60,907 nt of DNA from NCBI RefSeq assembly GCF_900068895.1, contig NZ_CDPK01000007.1:11542-72448 (forward strand). Direction: 5' to 3'. Shown one piece after another: positions 33,617 through 45,097 of this stretch. Origin of the DNA: Erwinia sp. ErVv1. Lineage in GTDB: Bacteria; Pseudomonadota; Gammaproteobacteria; Enterobacterales; Enterobacteriaceae. The position numbers and the translations under genes were made by a program. The notes below the pieces were generated by a model. The model was given only the letters and a program-made list of their open reading frames with translations, ran no database searches and was not told where the DNA came from. Positions within the stretch are counted from its first letter, which is position 1; each line of letters begins with the position of its first letter.

Positions 33617-34951
33617 ATGAGCAAGCGTAAGTATTTTGGTACCGACGGCATCCGTGGCAAAGTGGGTGAGCCGCCTATTACTCCGGACTTCGTGCTGAAA
33701 CTGGGCTGGGCGGCCGGGAAGGTGCTGGCACGAAACGGTTCCAAAAAAATCATTATCGGTAAAGACACGCGTATCTCCGGCTACATGCTGGAATCAGCAC
33801 TTGAAGCCGGCCTGGCGGCGGCCGGGCTGTCTGCGGCCTTTACCGGTCCAATGCCGACGCCTGCCATCGCCTACCTGACCCGAACCTTCCGCGCAGAAGC
33901 GGGCATCGTGATTTCCGCGTCGCATAATCCATTCGATGATAATGGTATTAAGTTCTTTTCCATCGAAGGGACGAAGCTTCCCGACGATGTTGAAGAGGCG
34001 ATTGAAGCGGAAATGGAAAAACCGATCACCTGCGTTGAATCTGCTGAGCTGGGCCGCGCAAGCCGCATCGTTGATGCCGCCGGGCGTTATATTGAGTTCT
34101 GCAAGGGTACCTTTCCCAGCGAGCTGAATCTGAACGGTTTAAAAATCGTGGTGGACTGCGCCAACGGCGCTACCTATCACATAGCCCCTAACGTGCTGCG
34201 TGAGCTGGGCGCGACGGTGATTTCAATCGGCGTTCAGCCGGATGGCATGAATATCAACGAGGAGTGCGGTGCGACGGACGTGCGCAAGCTGCAGGAACGC
34301 GTCCTGGCTGAAAAGGCGGATATTGGCCTGGCCTATGACGGAGACGGCGATCGCATCATGATGGTGGACCATCTTGGCCTTAAGGTCGATGGCGATCAGA
34401 TACTCTATATCATCGCTCGCGAAGGACTCCGTCAGGGTCAGCTGCGCGGCGGGGTAGTAGGTACCCTGATGAGTAATATGGGGCTGGAGCTGGCCCTGAA
34501 ACAGCTGGGCATCCCCTTCGCGCGGGCAAAAGTTGGCGATCGCTACGTGCTGGAGAAGCTACAGGAAAAGGGCTGGCGTCTGGGGGCCGAGAACTCCGGC
34601 CACGTTATCCTGCTCGACAAAACCACCACCGGAGATGGCATTGTGGCGGGCCTGCAGGTGCTCACGGCGATGGTGCGTAACCATATGAGCCTGCATGATT
34701 TGTGTAGCGGCATGAAGCTGCTACCGCAGATCCTGGTCAACGTCCGTTTCAGTGGCAGCAACGATCCGCTGGCCGACGAACGGGTCACCGCGGCAACCGC
34801 CGCCGCAGAAGCCGAGCTGAACGGACGCGGTCGCGTGTTGCTGCGTAAGTCCGGGACCGAACCGCTTATCCGCGTGATGGTGGAAGGTGAGGATGAAGCA
34901 CAGGTCACCGCCCTCGCACACCGCATCGCAGATGCGGTGAAAGCCGTTTAA
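33617..34951 (+). CDS. glmM: Phosphoglucosamine mutase
   Basis: Interconverts glucosamine-6-P and glucosamine-1-P on the path to UDP-GlcNAc. 444 residues (E. coli 445). Catalytic phosphoserine Ser102 in [12 protein letters not shown], metal-binding DGDGDR, sugar-binding GAENSGH, and phosphate-binding [12 protein letters not shown]. Translationally adjacent to folP. Confidence 0.98.
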   Translation: MSKRKYFGTDGIRGKVGEPPITPDFVLKLGWAAGKVLARNGSKKIIIGKDTRISGYMLESALEAGLAAAGLSAAFTGPMPTPAIAYLTRTFRAEAGIVISASHNPFDDNGIKFFSIEGTKLPDDVEEAIEAEMEKPITCVESAELGRASRIVDAAGRYIEFCKGTFPSELNLNGLKIVVDCANGATYHIAPNVLRELGATVISIGVQPDGMNINEECGATDVRKLQERVLAEKADIGLAYDGDGDRIMMVDHLGLKVDGDQILYIIAREGLRQGQLRGGVVGTLMSNMGLELALKQLGIPFARAKVGDRYVLEKLQEKGWRLGAENSGHVILLDKTTTGDGIVAGLQVLTAMVRNHMSLHDLCSGMKLLPQILVNVRFSGSNDPLADERVTAATAAAEAELNGRGRVLLRKSGTEPLIRVMVEGEDEAQVTALAHRIADAVKAV

Positions 34952-34992
34952 AGGCGAAGGACACGGCGCTTAAATAACCGGAATGGGCTGAC

Positions 34993-35014
34993 AGGCAGAT
35001 ATTTTTTTCTGCCT
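34993..35014 (+). terminator. Possible terminator after glmM
   Basis: AGGCAGA / TCTGCCT stem with a T-rich loop, followed by TTATTT. Weaker than the other terminators in this window. Confidence 0.45.
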
Positions 35015-35225
35015 TTATTTCAGCCTGATCCGTTTACTTATTGCGCACTGAACGGCCTTTTGTCGTTTTTTTCTGCAAACGATCGCACGAGAGTAAATTG
35101 CCCTTGCGTAGGGTGCGCGCTTTGGTTAGTATTCACACCCGCTTCTGATGGGTAGTGGCAACGCTATCTCTCTAACTGGTTTGAAGCTTTTGATGTGCGG
35201 TAACCGCGCAAGGAACAGGTTGAAT

Positions 35226-35558
35226 ATGTACGAAGCTCTTTTGGTAGTTTTCCTTATTGTGGCGATCGGCCTTGTAGGTTTGATTATGCTTCAGCAAGGT
35301 AAAGGCGCTGATATGGGCGCGTCGTTTGGTGCAGGATCTTCCGCAACGCTCTTTGGTTCTAACGGCTCAGGCAACTTTATGACCCGTATGACCGCAGTGC
35401 TGGCGGCATTGTTCTTCATCATCAGCTTGATTCTGGGTAACCTCAACAGCAACAAAACTCAGAAAGGAAGCGAGTGGGAAAATCTGACTCAGCCTGCACA
35501 GTCGCAGCAGAGCCAGCCAGCTAAGCCGGCAGCGCCGGGTAGCGACATCCCACAGTAA
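35226..35558 (+). CDS. secG: Protein translocase subunit SecG
   Basis: Small SecYEG subunit. 110 residues, as in E. coli. Two transmembrane helices (about 3-22 and 53-72) are joined by a cytoplasmic loop with GKGADMGASFGAGSSATLFGS-type sequence; the C-terminal tail is Gln/Pro-rich. I chose MYEALL by homology; an upstream in-frame ATG is not conserved. Confidence 0.97.
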   Translation: MYEALLVVFLIVAIGLVGLIMLQQGKGADMGASFGAGSSATLFGSNGSGNFMTRMTAVLAALFFIISLILGNLNSNKTQKGSEWENLTQPAQSQQSQPAKPAAPGSDIPQ

Positions 35559-35615
35559 GCAGTAAAAGCAGTAACCATTTCGACGCGACAGAAATAAAAA
35601 AGTCGCCTCTTTAGT

Positions 35616-35702
35616 GCCGTGGTGGTGGAATTGGTAGACACGCTACCTTGAGGTGGTAGTGCCCGCATGGGCTTACGGGTTCAAGTCCCGTCCTCGGTAC
35701 CA
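35616..35702 (+). tRNA. leuU: tRNA-Leu (anticodon GAG)
   Basis: 87 bases including the encoded CCA. Anticodon loop TTGAGGT gives GAG; a long class-II variable arm (GTGCCCGCATGGGCTTAC) and the T-arm GGGTTCAAGTCCC are present. It matches E. coli leuU except in the variable-arm tip and at position 5. There T replaces A, giving a T-T mismatch with position 68 in the acceptor stem (GCCGTGG against CCTCGGT). Downstream of secG, as in E. coli. Confidence 0.95.
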
Positions 35703-35761
35703 AATCTCAGTATTGCTTGCATTTCGTGCAAGTTTGGCGTAGTATTTGCCACGTTTTCGGA

Positions 35762-35838
<77 letters not shown>

Positions 35839-35966
35839 CTTTCTCTTAGAGTTCTTTTTCAAATATACTGTTTGCACTGATTACTGGCGCATCAATAGCA
35901 GTTTTTTGAAAAAAATTCTTTTGGATTGTGCCGAACCGCCAGTGATGGCGTACAGGGTCCAGTCGC

Positions 35967-35994
35967 AAAAAGCCCCGAATTTTCGGGGTTTTTT
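35967..35994 (+). terminator. Attenuator/terminator between metY and rimP
   Basis: CCCCGAA / TTCGGGG stem flanked by A and T runs, ending in six T. In E. coli the metY-rimP leader has such partial terminators, with read-through into nusA-infB. I infer the same here. Confidence 0.85.
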
Positions 35995-36053
35995 GTTATC
36001 AGGAAACAGCATACTGGGCTATTAAGCCCTTTTTTTATGTCTTGGGGGTGGGC

Positions 36054-36506
36054 TTGTCCACATTAGAGCAAAAATTAACAGCGCTGATTTCAGCACCGGT
36101 AGAAGCGCTAGGCTACGAACTGGTTGGTATTGAGTTTGTACGCGGTCGCACATCCACGCTGCGCATCTATATTGATAGTGAAGATGGCATCACCGTTGAC
36201 GATTGTGCCGATGTAAGCCACCAGGTAAGCGCCGTGTTTGACGTTGAAGATCCTATTACCGTCGCTTATACCCTTGAAGTCTCTTCACCAGGCCTGGAGC
36301 GTCCTCTCTTCACCGCTAAGCATTATACGCAATTCATCGGTGACGAAGTGAGCCTGGTACTGCGTATGGCCGTACAGAACCGCCGCAAGTGGCAGGGAAT
36401 CATTAAAGCTGTAGAAGGTGAAATGGTGACTGTTGCCGTTGAGGGTAACGATGAAGTGTTCGCGCTGAGCAATATTCAGAAAGCGAACCTGGTTCCCCAC
36501 TTTTAA
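36054..36506 (+). CDS. rimP: Ribosome maturation factor RimP
   Basis: 30S assembly factor. 150 residues, as in E. coli. Conserved blocks are [35 protein letters not shown], and [13 protein letters not shown] chose the TTG at 36054 (MSTLEQKL by homology), with a G-rich SD just upstream; another TTG four codons earlier gives a less likely extension. Confidence 0.95.
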   Translation: MSTLEQKLTALISAPVEALGYELVGIEFVRGRTSTLRIYIDSEDGITVDDCADVSHQVSAVFDVEDPITVAYTLEVSSPGLERPLFTAKHYTQFIGDEVSLVLRMAVQNRRKWQGIIKAVEGEMVTVAVEGNDEVFALSNIQKANLVPHF

Positions 36507-36530
36507 AAGTCCGGATTGAGGCATACCAGG

Positions 36531-38018
36531 ATGAATAAAGAAATCTTAGCTGTTGTTGAGGCCGTATCTAACGAGAAATCCCTTCCTCGCGAGAAGATTT
36601 TCGAAGCGCTGGAGAGCGCACTGGCAACGGCAACAAAGAAAAAATACGAGCAGGAAATTGACGTTCGCGTCAGCATCGATCGCAAAAGCGGTGATTTTGA
36701 CACCTTCCGCCGTTGGGTTATTGTCAATGAAGTGACCCAGCCGACGCGTGAAATTACGCTCGATGCCGCGCGTTTTGAAGACGAGTCCCTGGACGTTGGC
36801 GGATTCGTTGAAGATCAGATTGAATCTGTCACCTTTGACCGTATCACTACCCAAACCGCTAAGCAGGTTATCGTGCAAAAAGTGCGCGAAGCCGAACGCG
36901 CGATGGTCGTGGATCAGTTCCGCGAGCAGGAAGGTGAAATCATCACCGGCGTGGTAAAAAAGGTTAATCGCGACAATATCTCTCTGGACCTGGGCAATAA
37001 TGCGGAAGCGGTCATTATCCGTGAGGATATGCTGCCGCGCGAAAACTTCCGCCCGGGCGACCGTATTCGTGGTGTTCTGTACGCAGTTCGCCCTGAAGCC
37101 CGTGGTGCTCAGCTTTTCGTCAGCCGTTCAAAACCTGAAATGCTGATCGAACTCTTCCGTATCGAAGTGCCGGAAATCGGCGAGGAAGTGATTGAAATTA
37201 AAGCCGCCGCGCGCGATCCGGGCTCTCGTGCCAAGATTGCCGTGAAAACCAACGACAAGCGTATCGATCCTATCGGTGCCTGCGTCGGTATGCGTGGCGC
37301 GCGTGTTCAGGCAGTGTCCAGCGAGCTGGCCGGTGAGCGTATTGATATCGTGCTGTGGGATGATAATCCTGCGCAGTTCGTGATCAACGCCATGGCGCCT
37401 GCGGATGTTGCCTCTATCGTGGTGGATGAAGATAATCACACCATGGACATCGCCGTTGAAGCCGGAAATCTGGCCCAGGCGATAGGCCGTAATGGCCAAA
37501 ACGTGCGTCTGGCTTCACAGCTGAGTGGCTGGGAGCTGAACGTGATGACGGTCGACGATCTTCAGGCTAAGCATCAGGCTGAAGCCCACGCTGCTATCGA
37601 CGTCTTTACCAAATATCTTGATATTGATGAAGATTTCGCCACCATGCTGGTTGAAGAGGGCTTCTCCTCACTTGAAGAGCTCGCGTATGTTCCCATCAAT
37701 GAACTGTTGGAAATCGACGGGATGGATGAAGATACGGTAGAAGCGCTGCGCGATCGGGCAAAAAATGCGTTAACTACCCTGGCGCTGGCGAAAGAAGAGA
37801 GCCTGGGTGAAAACCAGCCGGCAGAAGATTTGCTGAATCTGGAAGGTCTGGATCGTGAACTGGCATTTAAGCTGGCGGCGATTGGCGTATGCACGCTGGA
37901 AGATCTTGCCGAGCAGGGTGTTGACGATCTGTCAGATATTGAGGGCCTGAGTGATGAACGGGCCGGTGAGCTGATTATGGCTGCACGTAATATCTGCTGG
38001 TTCGGCGACGACGCGTAA
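36531..38018 (+). CDS. nusA: Transcription termination/antitermination factor NusA
   Basis: Binds RNA polymerase and promotes pausing, termination and lambda-N or rrn antitermination. 495 residues, as in E. coli. Order: N-terminal polymerase-binding domain, S1 domain (about 135-200), KH1 and KH2 ([22 protein letters not shown]), then acidic repeats AR1 and AR2 at about 365-490. ATG at [12 protein letters not shown] chosen with a weak SD. Confidence 0.98.
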   Translation: MNKEILAVVEAVSNEKSLPREKIFEALESALATATKKKYEQEIDVRVSIDRKSGDFDTFRRWVIVNEVTQPTREITLDAARFEDESLDVGGFVEDQIESVTFDRITTQTAKQVIVQKVREAERAMVVDQFREQEGEIITGVVKKVNRDNISLDLGNNAEAVIIREDMLPRENFRPGDRIRGVLYAVRPEARGAQLFVSRSKPEMLIELFRIEVPEIGEEVIEIKAAARDPGSRAKIAVKTNDKRIDPIGACVGMRGARVQAVSSELAGERIDIVLWDDNPAQFVINAMAPADVASIVVDEDNHTMDIAVEAGNLAQAIGRNGQNVRLASQLSGWELNVMTVDDLQAKHQAEAHAAIDVFTKYLDIDEDFATMLVEEGFSSLEELAYVPINELLEIDGMDEDTVEALRDRAKNALTTLALAKEESLGENQPAEDLLNLEGLDRELAFKLAAIGVCTLEDLAEQGVDDLSDIEGLSDERAGELIMAARNICWFGDDA

Positions 38019-38043
38019 TAAACTGTAAGCAGGAAGGAACAGC

Positions 38044-40725
38044 ATGACAGATGTAACCGTAAAATCGCTGGCCGCAGAGATTCAGACCCCGGTAGAACGC
38101 CTGGTACAGCAATTTGCTGATGCAGGGATCCGCAAGTCTGAGACCGATTCTGTGACCCAGCAGGAAAAAGAGACGCTCCTTAGCCATCTGAACCGCGACC
38201 ATAACGGCGGTTCTGGTAAACTTACTCTGCAGCGCAAAACGCGCAGCACCCTGAACGTGCCGGGCACCGGCGGTAAAAGCAAAGCGGTGCAGATTGAAGT
38301 CCGCAAAAAGCGCACCTATGTAAAAGGCGATCCTGCAGAAGCTGCACAGGCTGAAGCAGAAGAGCAGGCACAGCGTGAAGCGGAAGAACTGGCTCGTCGC
38401 GAGGCTGAAGAGAAAGCCGCGCACGAAGCTCAAGAGAAAGCGAAGCGTGAAGCCGAGGAGCAGGCTAAACGTGAGGCAGCTGATAAAGCCAAACGTGAAG
38501 CAGCGGAAAAAGAAAAAGTGAGCAATCAACATACCGACGAAACAACCCGGGCGGCCCAGTCTGATAAAGCCCGCCGCGAAGCTGAAGCCGCAGAGCTGAA
38601 GCGTAAAGCTGAAGAAGAAGCGCGTCGCAAAATCGAAGAAGACGCGAAGCGCGTAGCGGAAGAGGCCCGTAAAATGGCGGAAGAAAAAGGCTCAGAATGG
38701 GCTGAAGCGGAAAAAGAAGTCGAAGACACTTCTGACTATCATGTCACCACCTCCACCCATGCGCGTGCCGCTGAAGACGAAAACGATGCCAAGGTAGAAG
38801 GCGATCGTCGTACGCGTCCAGCGAAAGCGCCTCGCCAGAAGAAGGGCAACAAGCATTCTGAAGCGAAAACCGACCGTGAAGAAGCGCGCGCGCAGTTCCG
38901 CGGTGGTAAAGGCGGCAAGCGCAAGCCAAGCACGCTGCAGCAGGGCTTTAACAAGCCTGCACAGGCTGTTAACCGCGACGTGATCATCGGTGAGACTATC
39001 ACCGTGGCCGAGCTGGCTAACAAAATGGCAGTGAAAGGTTCTCAGGTCATCAAAGCGATGATGAAGCTGGGCGCCATGGCGACGATTAACCAGGTTATCG
39101 ATCAGGAAACTGCCCAGCTGGTCGCGGAAGAAATGGGTCACAAAGTGACGCTGCGCCGCGAGAATGAGCTGGAAGAAGCGGTAATGAGCGATCGTGATAC
39201 TCAGGCTGAACGCGAGTCTCGTGCGCCAGTCGTGACCATCATGGGCCACGTTGACCACGGTAAAACGTCTCTGCTGGACTATATCCGTTCAACCAAAGTC
39301 GCCTCTGGCGAAGCGGGCGGCATTACTCAGCACATCGGTGCTTACCACGTTGAAACTGACAGCGGTATGATCACCTTCCTGGATACCCCGGGACACGCCG
39401 CGTTTACCGCAATGCGTGCTCGTGGTGCTCAGGCGACGGATATCGTTATCCTGGTGGTGGCAGCGGATGATGGCGTCATGCCACAGACGGTTGAAGCTAT
39501 CCAGCATGCGAAAGCGGCGAACGTACCGGTTGTTGTTGCAGTGAACAAGTGCGACAAACCTGAAGCTGATCCGGATCGTGTTAAAAACGAACTCACTCAG
39601 TACGGGATTATCCCGGAAGTGTGGGGCGGTGAAAACATGTTCGTCAACGTCTCTGCGAAAGCGGGTACCGGCATCGACGATCTGCTGAACATCATCCTGC
39701 TGCAGGCTGAAGTGCTGGAACTGACCGCTGTCCGTCAGGGTATGGCAAGCGGCGTGGTTGTTGAATCCTTCCTGGATAAAGGCCGTGGTCCGGTTGCTAC
39801 CGTACTGGTGCGTGAAGGGACATTGAACAAAGGCGATATCGTCCTTTGTGGCTTTGAATACGGCCGCGTGCGTGCGATGCGTGATGAGTTAGGGCGTGAA
39901 GTCCTGACCGCGGGTCCTTCTATCCCGGTAGAAATTCTGGGTCTGTCGGGCGTTCCGGCAGCAGGTGATGAAGCGACCGTCGTACGCGACGAGAAAAAAG
40001 CGCGTGAAGTGGCACTGTATCGTCAGGGCAAATTCCGTGAAGTTAAGCTGGCGCGTCAGCAGAAATCTAAGCTGGAAAACATGTTTGCTAACATGACCGA
40101 AGGCGAAGTATCTGAACTGAACATCGTGCTGAAAGCCGACGTACAGGGTTCTGTCGAAGCTATCTCCGACTCCCTGATGAAACTTTCTACTGATGAAGTG
40201 AAAGTTAAAATCGTGGGTTCTGGTGTGGGCGGTATCACTGAGACCGACGCCACACTGGCAGCAGCGTCTAACGCTATCCTGGTTGGCTTTAACGTCCGTG
40301 CCGATGCCTCTGCGCGCCGCGTCATTGATACTGAAAGCCTGGATCTGCGTTACTACTCCGTCATCTATAACCTGATTGACGAAGTGAAAGCAGCGATGAG
40401 CGGTATGCTTGCACCTGAGTACAAACAGCAGATCATCGGTCTGGCTGCGGTACGTGACGTGTTCAAATCACCGAAATTTGGTGCTATCGCCGGTTGTATG
40501 GTGACCGAAGGTAACATTAAGCGTCATAACCCTATCCGCGTACTGCGCGACAACGTGGTTATCTATGAAGGCGAGCTGGAATCCCTGCGCCGCTTCAAAG
40601 ATGACGTCAACGAAGTCCGTAACGGCATGGAATGTGGTATCGGCGTGAAGAACTACAACGATGTGCGCGTTGGCGATATGATCGAAGTGTTCGAAATTAT
40701 CGAGATCCAGCGTACTATCGATTAA
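38044..40725 (+). CDS. infB: Translation initiation factor IF-2
   Basis: GTPase that brings fMet-tRNA to the 30S subunit. 893 residues (E. coli 890). A small N-terminal domain is followed by an Ala/Glu/Lys/Arg-rich coiled region (about 100-220, many EAEE-type and KREAE-type repeats). The G domain carries [13 protein letters not shown] and NKCDKP, and the C-terminal fMet-tRNA-binding domains follow. An in-frame GTG at codon 159 (38518) with AGAAAAAG just before it matches the E. coli IF2-2 internal start. The E. coli IF2-3 ATG is not conserved: GAA stands there. Confidence 0.98.
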   Translation: MTDVTVKSLAAEIQTPVERLVQQFADAGIRKSETDSVTQQEKETLLSHLNRDHNGGSGKLTLQRKTRSTLNVPGTGGKSKAVQIEVRKKRTYVKGDPAEAAQAEAEEQAQREAEELARREAEEKAAHEAQEKAKREAEEQAKREAADKAKREAAEKEKVSNQHTDETTRAAQSDKARREAEAAELKRKAEEEARRKIEEDAKRVAEEARKMAEEKGSEWAEAEKEVEDTSDYHVTTSTHARAAEDENDAKVEGDRRTRPAKAPRQKKGNKHSEAKTDREEARAQFRGGKGGKRKPSTLQQGFNKPAQAVNRDVIIGETITVAELANKMAVKGSQVIKAMMKLGAMATINQVIDQETAQLVAEEMGHKVTLRRENELEEAVMSDRDTQAERESRAPVVTIMGHVDHGKTSLLDYIRSTKVASGEAGGITQHIGAYHVETDSGMITFLDTPGHAAFTAMRARGAQATDIVILVVAADDGVMPQTVEAIQHAKAANVPVVVAVNKCDKPEADPDRVKNELTQYGIIPEVWGGENMFVNVSAKAGTGIDDLLNIILLQAEVLELTAVRQGMASGVVVESFLDKGRGPVATVLVREGTLNKGDIVLCGFEYGRVRAMRDELGREVLTAGPSIPVEILGLSGVPAAGDEATVVRDEKKAREVALYRQGKFREVKLARQQKSKLENMFANMTEGEVSELNIVLKADVQGSVEAISDSLMKLSTDEVKVKIVGSGVGGITETDATLAAASNAILVGFNVRADASARRVIDTESLDLRYYSVIYNLIDEVKAAMSGMLAPEYKQQIIGLAAVRDVFKSPKFGAIAGCMVTEGNIKRHNPIRVLRDNVVIYEGELESLRRFKDDVNEVRNGMECGIGVKNYNDVRVGDMIEVFEIIEIQRTID

Positions 40726-40750
40726 TGGTCTCTTGAAAAAGTGACGTATC

Positions 40751-40773
40751 CGGGAGGCCCACTGGGCCTCCCG
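40751..40773 (+). other. Intercistronic hairpin between infB and rbfA
   Basis: Perfect 10-bp stem CGGGAGGCCC / GGGCCTCCCG with a three-base loop, not followed by T. It lies inside the operon, so more likely an mRNA processing or stability element than a terminator. Confidence 0.55.
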
Positions 40774-40927
40774 TAGGCTGTGTCCCACCAGTAGCTCGCG
40801 TCCTGCGTTGTCAGGTTTGAACATAGTCTGCTATGCCCTTCACCTTCCACCTTGATCGCGAACTGTTGGTATTCCGACGGTCTTAGCACCCAGGGTCGGA
40901 CACCGCCTTAATCTGGAGAGTTCTAAT

Positions 40928-41329
40928 ATGGCGAAAGAATTTGGTCGCCCACAGCGCGTATCTCAGGAATTGCAGAAAGAGATCGCGATGATTTTACAGC
41001 GTGAGATCAAAGATCCACGTCTTGGCATGATGGTAACCGTGTCAGGAGTCGAGGTTTCTCGCGACCTGGCCTATGCCAAAGTGTTTGTCACCTTTCTGAA
41101 CGACAAAGACGAAGACGCTATCAAAGGCGGCCTGCGGGCGCTTGGTGATGCTTCCGGCTATATCCGTTCGCTGCTGGGTAAAGCCATGCGCCTGCGTATC
41201 GTGCCTGAGCTAACCTGGTTCTACGACAATTCACTGGTTGAAGGCATGCGCATGTCTAACCTTGTCACTAACGTAGTGAGAAACGATGCCGAGCGTCGTG
41301 GCCCTGCGGAAGAAGACAAGGAGGAGTGA
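40928..41329 (+). CDS. rbfA: 30S ribosome-binding factor RbfA
   Basis: Cold-shock 30S maturation factor acting near helix 1 of 16S rRNA. 133 residues. KH-type fold with [20 protein letters not shown] and the AFV-type YAKVFVTFL. Acidic C-terminal tail. Its stop overlaps the truB ATG (ATGA). Confidence 0.97.
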   Translation: MAKEFGRPQRVSQELQKEIAMILQREIKDPRLGMMVTVSGVEVSRDLAYAKVFVTFLNDKDEDAIKGGLRALGDASGYIRSLLGKAMRLRIVPELTWFYDNSLVEGMRMSNLVTNVVRNDAERRGPAEEDKEE

Positions 41330-42303
41330 TGAGCCGTCCTCGTCGTCGCGGTCGCGACGTCCATGGTGTGCTGCTGCTGGATAAACCTACCGGTCTGTCC
41401 AGTAATGATGCGCTGCAAAAAGTGAAGCGCCTCTTCACGGCGAACCGCGCGGGTCATACCGGTGCGCTGGATCCTCTGGCCACCGGTATGTTGCCAATTT
41501 GCCTGGGCGAAGCCACGAAATTTTCCCAGTACCTGCTTGACTCGGATAAGCGCTATCGTGTGATTGCAAAACTGGGGCAGCGTACCGATACCTCAGACGC
41601 AGAGGGTGCCGTCATCAGTGAGCGTCCGGTGACCTTTACCGAGCAGCTGCTGCTTGAGGCGCTCGACGGCTTCCGCGGGGAAACCCAGCAGGTCCCGTCG
41701 ATGTATTCCGCGCTGAAGTATCAGGGGCGGAAGCTGTATGAGTACGCCCGCGAAGGTATTGAAGTGCCGCGTGAAGCGCGCAGTATTACCGTCTATGATC
41801 TGCAGCTTATCCGCTGGGAAGGCGATGAGCTGGAGCTGGAAATCCACTGTTCTAAGGGAACCTACATTCGTACGATTACGGATGACCTGGGTGAACTGCT
41901 CGGCTGTGGTGCCCATGTGGCATATTTACGTCGGCTACAGGTTGCGACCTATCCGGTCACCAGCATGGTGACTCTGGAGCAGCTGTCGGCGCTTAGCGAG
42001 GAAGCTTACGCCAGTGGCAAAACGCCTGCTGACCTGCTGGACCCGCTGCTGATGCCGATGGACAGCCCGGCCGCTGCGTACCCGGAAGTTAATCTTCTGA
42101 GTTCGGTTGCCGCTTACTTCAGGCAGGGGCAACCCGTGCAGGCGGGTCATGTTCCTGCTACGGGGCTGGTCCGCGTCACCGAAGGTGACACGCGCAAATT
42201 TATTGGCATGGCGGAAATCGCCGGAGATGGCCGCGTTGCGCCCCGACGGCTGGTCGTGGAATATTCCGACGCGCCATTTGCGAAAGTATCAGGCGCAGAG
42301 TAG
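41329..42303 (+). CDS. truB: tRNA pseudouridine(55) synthase TruB
   Basis: Makes pseudouridine 55 in the T-loop of tRNAs. 324 residues (E. coli 314). Catalytic Asp48 in [26 protein letters not shown] and a C-terminal PUA domain follow. SD GGAGG overlaps the rbfA end, so translation is coupled. Confidence 0.97.
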   Translation: MSRPRRRGRDVHGVLLLDKPTGLSSNDALQKVKRLFTANRAGHTGALDPLATGMLPICLGEATKFSQYLLDSDKRYRVIAKLGQRTDTSDAEGAVISERPVTFTEQLLLEALDGFRGETQQVPSMYSALKYQGRKLYEYAREGIEVPREARSITVYDLQLIRWEGDELELEIHCSKGTYIRTITDDLGELLGCGAHVAYLRRLQVATYPVTSMVTLEQLSALSEEAYASGKTPADLLDPLLMPMDSPAAAYPEVNLLSSVAAYFRQGQPVQAGHVPATGLVRVTEGDTRKFIGMAEIAGDGRVAPRRLVVEYSDAPFAKVSGAE

Positions 42304-42324
42304 AATAGCGCGGCTTTACATTGG

Positions 42325-42400
42325 GTCGCTGAATTAGAGATCGGCACCTGTACATTTATCTTAAATTTGGAGTTGTATCATGTCTCTAAGTGTTGAAACT
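42325..42400 (+). promoter_or_regulatory. S15 autoregulatory mRNA operator (pseudoknot) of rpsO
   Basis: The leader and first codons (GGGTCGCTGAATTAGAGATC, then TTTGGAGTTGTATCATG and the TCTCTAAG codons) are nearly identical to the E. coli rpsO leader. There ribosomal protein S15 traps the 30S on a pseudoknot. I infer conserved feedback control. Confidence 0.65.
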
Positions 42401-42649
42401 AAAGCACAGATCGTTGCCGACTACGGTCGCGATGCTAACGACAGTGGTTCTACCGAAGTTCAGGTTGCTCTGCTGACCGCTCAGATTAACCATCTGCAGG
42501 GTCACTTCTCTGAGCACAAAAAAGATCACCACAGCCGTCGCGGTCTGCTGCGTATGGTTTCCCAGCGTCGTAAGCTGCTGGATTACCTGAAGCGTAAAGA
42601 TGTTGCACGTTATACCAGCCTGATCGAGCGTCTGGGTCTGCGTCGCTAA
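42380..42649 (+). CDS. rpsO: 30S ribosomal protein S15
   Basis: 16S-binding protein of the platform. 89 residues including Met. Conserved [19 protein letters not shown] and the [20 protein letters not shown] block. SD TTGGAG. Followed by a strong terminator, then pnp. Confidence 0.99.
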   Translation: MSLSVETKAQIVADYGRDANDSGSTEVQVALLTAQINHLQGHFSEHKKDHHSRRGLLRMVSQRRKLLDYLKRKDVARYTSLIERLGLRR

Positions 42650-42958
42650 ATCTTAGAATCTGCCTTGCCCGGTACGTTTCAGCGCAATCTGATACGATAA
42701 ATGGCTTAAAGGCAGATTTGTGCGAGTTTTGCTAAAAAGGGGCCTTCATGGCCCCTTTTTTCCGCTAAGCGGCAGCATTTTTCGCCAAACTATTGTATTG
42801 TTGACACGTGCGATCTTCAGTTGCAGCGTTTCGCGCGGCTAATGAGAGGCTTTGTCCCCGGGGCGGGATTAAGGGTTGTCATTAGTCGCGAGGATGCAAA
42901 TGAAGATTAAAATTTTTCGGCAGGGTCAGTGCCCTGTCAGAACGTTAAGGATTTAATT
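42650..42958. promoter_or_regulatory. rpsO-pnp intergenic region and pnp leader
   Basis: Contains the rpsO terminator (42734-42761) and the pnp promoter and leader. A small hairpin (CAGGG / CCCTG, about 42921-42937) lies near the pnp start. In E. coli a leader stem cut by RNase III allows PNPase to repress its own mRNA, and the antisense sRNA SraG is also encoded here. I cannot confirm either from the sequence alone. Confidence 0.5.
42734..42761 (+). terminator. Rho-independent terminator after rpsO
   Basis: AAAAAGGGGCC / GGCCCCTTTTTT stem with a five-base loop. In E. coli this terminator is leaky into pnp. Confidence 0.93.
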
Positions 42959-45097
42959 TTGCTGAACCCGATCGTAAGAAAATTCCAATATGGTCAGCAT
43001 ACCGTCACCCTGGAGACCGGTATGATGGCTCGCCAGGCCACGGCAGCTGTGATGGTAAGTATGGATGACACCGCGGTATTCGTTACCGTTGTTGGCCAGA
43101 AAAAAGCCAAGCCGGGTCAGGGCTTTTTCCCGCTGACCGTAAACTATCAGGAGCGTACCTACGCTGCTGGCCGCATTCCCGGTAGCTTCTTCCGTCGTGA
43201 AGGCCGCCCGAGCGAAGGTGAAACCCTGACCTCACGCCTGATTGACCGCCCGGTGCGCCCACTGTTCCCGGAAGGTTTCGTTAACGAAGTTCAGGTCATC
43301 GCGACCGTGGTTTCCGTGAACCCACAGGTTAACCCTGACATCGTGGCGATGATCGGTGCCTCTGCAGCGCTGAGCCTGTCCGGTCTGCCCTTTAATGGTC
43401 CTATCGGTGCCGCGCGCGTAGGTTACATCAACGATCAGTATGTGCTGAACCCAACCACCGACGAGCTGAAAGAGAGCAAACTGGACCTGGTTGTTGCCGG
43501 TACTCAGGGTGCCGTGCTGATGGTTGAGTCTGAAGCCGAAGTGCTGAGCGAAGATCAGATGCTGGGTGCGGTGGTCTACGGTCACGAGCAGCAGCAAATT
43601 GTTATCGACCAGATCAACTCCCTGGTTGCCGAAGCCGGTAAACCTCGCTGGGACTGGCAGCCAGAGGCCGTAAACGAATCTCTGACCAGCCGTATTGCCG
43701 CGCTGGCTGAATCTCGCCTGAGCGATGCTTATCGCATCACCGAGAAGCAGGAGCGTTACGATCGCGTTGGCGTTATCAAGAGCGAAGTGACCGCTGCGCT
43801 GCTGGCTGAAGACGAAAGCCTGAACGAAGGTGAAATCAGCGATATTCTGCACGGTCTGGAAAAAGACGTCGTACGTAGCCGCATTCTTCGTGGCGAGCCG
43901 CGCATTGACGGCCGTGAAAAAGATATGATCCGTGGTCTGGACGTGCGCACTGGCGTACTGCCGCGCACTCACGGTTCTGCGCTCTTCACCCGTGGTGAGA
44001 CGCAGGCGCTGGTTACCGCTACCCTGGGTACCGCACGTGACGCACAGAACCTCGATGAGCTGATGGGCGAGCGTACCGACAACTTCCTGTTCCACTACAA
44101 CTTCCCTCCGTACTCCGTCGGTGAGACCGGTATGGTAGGTTCACCTAAGCGTCGCGAGATCGGCCACGGCCGTCTTGCCAAGCGCGGCGTACTGGCCGTG
44201 ATGCCGAAGGGTGATGCGTTCCCTTACACCGTACGTGTGGTGTCTGAAATCACTGAATCAAACGGCTCATCGTCAATGGCGTCCGTGTGTGGTGCTTCTC
44301 TGGCGCTGATGGATGCCGGCGTGCCAATTAAGGCTGCAGTTGCAGGTATCGCCATGGGCCTGGTGAAAGAGGGTGAAAACTTCGTCGTTCTCTCCGATAT
44401 CCTGGGCGACGAAGATCACCTGGGCGACATGGACTTCAAAGTAGCCGGTAGCCGTGAAGGTATCACCGCGCTGCAGATGGACATTAAAATTGAAGGCATC
44501 ACCCGCGAAATCATGCAGGTGGCGCTGAACCAGGCTAAAGGTGCACGACTGCACATCCTGGGCGTGATGGAGCAGGCGATCAGCACCCCGCGCGGCGACA
44601 TCTCTCAGTTTGCTCCGCGCATTCACACCATCAAGATCAGCCCGGACAAAATTAAAGATGTCATCGGTAAAGGCGGCTCGGTTATTCGTGCGCTGACCGA
44701 AGAAACCGGCACCACCATTGAGATCGAAGATGACGGTACGGTGAAAATCGCTGCGACCGACGGTGATAAAGCGAAATTCGCTATCCGCCGTATCGAGGAG
44801 ATCACTGCAGAAATCGAAGTGGGTCGTATCTACAACGGTAAAGTGACCCGCATCGTTGACTTTGGTGCCTTCGTCGCCATCGGTGGTGGTAAAGAAGGTC
44901 TGGTGCACATTTCTCAAATCGCTGACAAGCGCGTAGAGAAAGTGACTGACTATCTGCAGATGGGTCAGGAAGTGCCGGTGAAAGTGCTGGAAGTTGATCG
45001 CCAGGGCCGCGTACGCCTGAGCATCAAAGAAGCGACCGAGCAGTCTGAACCAGAAGCGGTAACCCCTGCTGTTGCCCCGGCACCAGAAGCAGAATAA
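42959..45097 (+). CDS. pnp: Polyribonucleotide nucleotidyltransferase (PNPase)
   Basis: 3'-5' phosphorolytic exoribonuclease and degradosome component. 712 residues (E. coli 711). Two RNase PH domains ([12 protein letters not shown] and, in the second, [20 protein letters not shown]), a KH domain ([20 protein letters not shown]), and an S1 domain ([20 protein letters not shown]). I chose the TTG at [12 protein letters not shown], the known E. coli start type, with SD TAAGGA at 8 bases; the longer ATG frame is not conserved. Confidence 0.98.
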   Translation: MLNPIVRKFQYGQHTVTLETGMMARQATAAVMVSMDDTAVFVTVVGQKKAKPGQGFFPLTVNYQERTYAAGRIPGSFFRREGRPSEGETLTSRLIDRPVRPLFPEGFVNEVQVIATVVSVNPQVNPDIVAMIGASAALSLSGLPFNGPIGAARVGYINDQYVLNPTTDELKESKLDLVVAGTQGAVLMVESEAEVLSEDQMLGAVVYGHEQQQIVIDQINSLVAEAGKPRWDWQPEAVNESLTSRIAALAESRLSDAYRITEKQERYDRVGVIKSEVTAALLAEDESLNEGEISDILHGLEKDVVRSRILRGEPRIDGREKDMIRGLDVRTGVLPRTHGSALFTRGETQALVTATLGTARDAQNLDELMGERTDNFLFHYNFPPYSVGETGMVGSPKRREIGHGRLAKRGVLAVMPKGDAFPYTVRVVSEITESNGSSSMASVCGASLALMDAGVPIKAAVAGIAMGLVKEGENFVVLSDILGDEDHLGDMDFKVAGSREGITALQMDIKIEGITREIMQVALNQAKGARLHILGVMEQAISTPRGDISQFAPRIHTIKISPDKIKDVIGKGGSVIRALTEETGTTIEIEDDGTVKIAATDGDKAKFAIRRIEEITAEIEVGRIYNGKVTRIVDFGAFVAIGGGKEGLVHISQIADKRVEKVTDYLQMGQEVPVKVLEVDRQGRVRLSIKEATEQSEPEAVTPAVAPAPEAE

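Noticed and set aside
38340-38680. Repeat-like segment in infB
   Set aside because: It is the normal Ala/Glu/Lys/Arg-rich coiled region of IF-2, not a separate repeat array or CRISPR.
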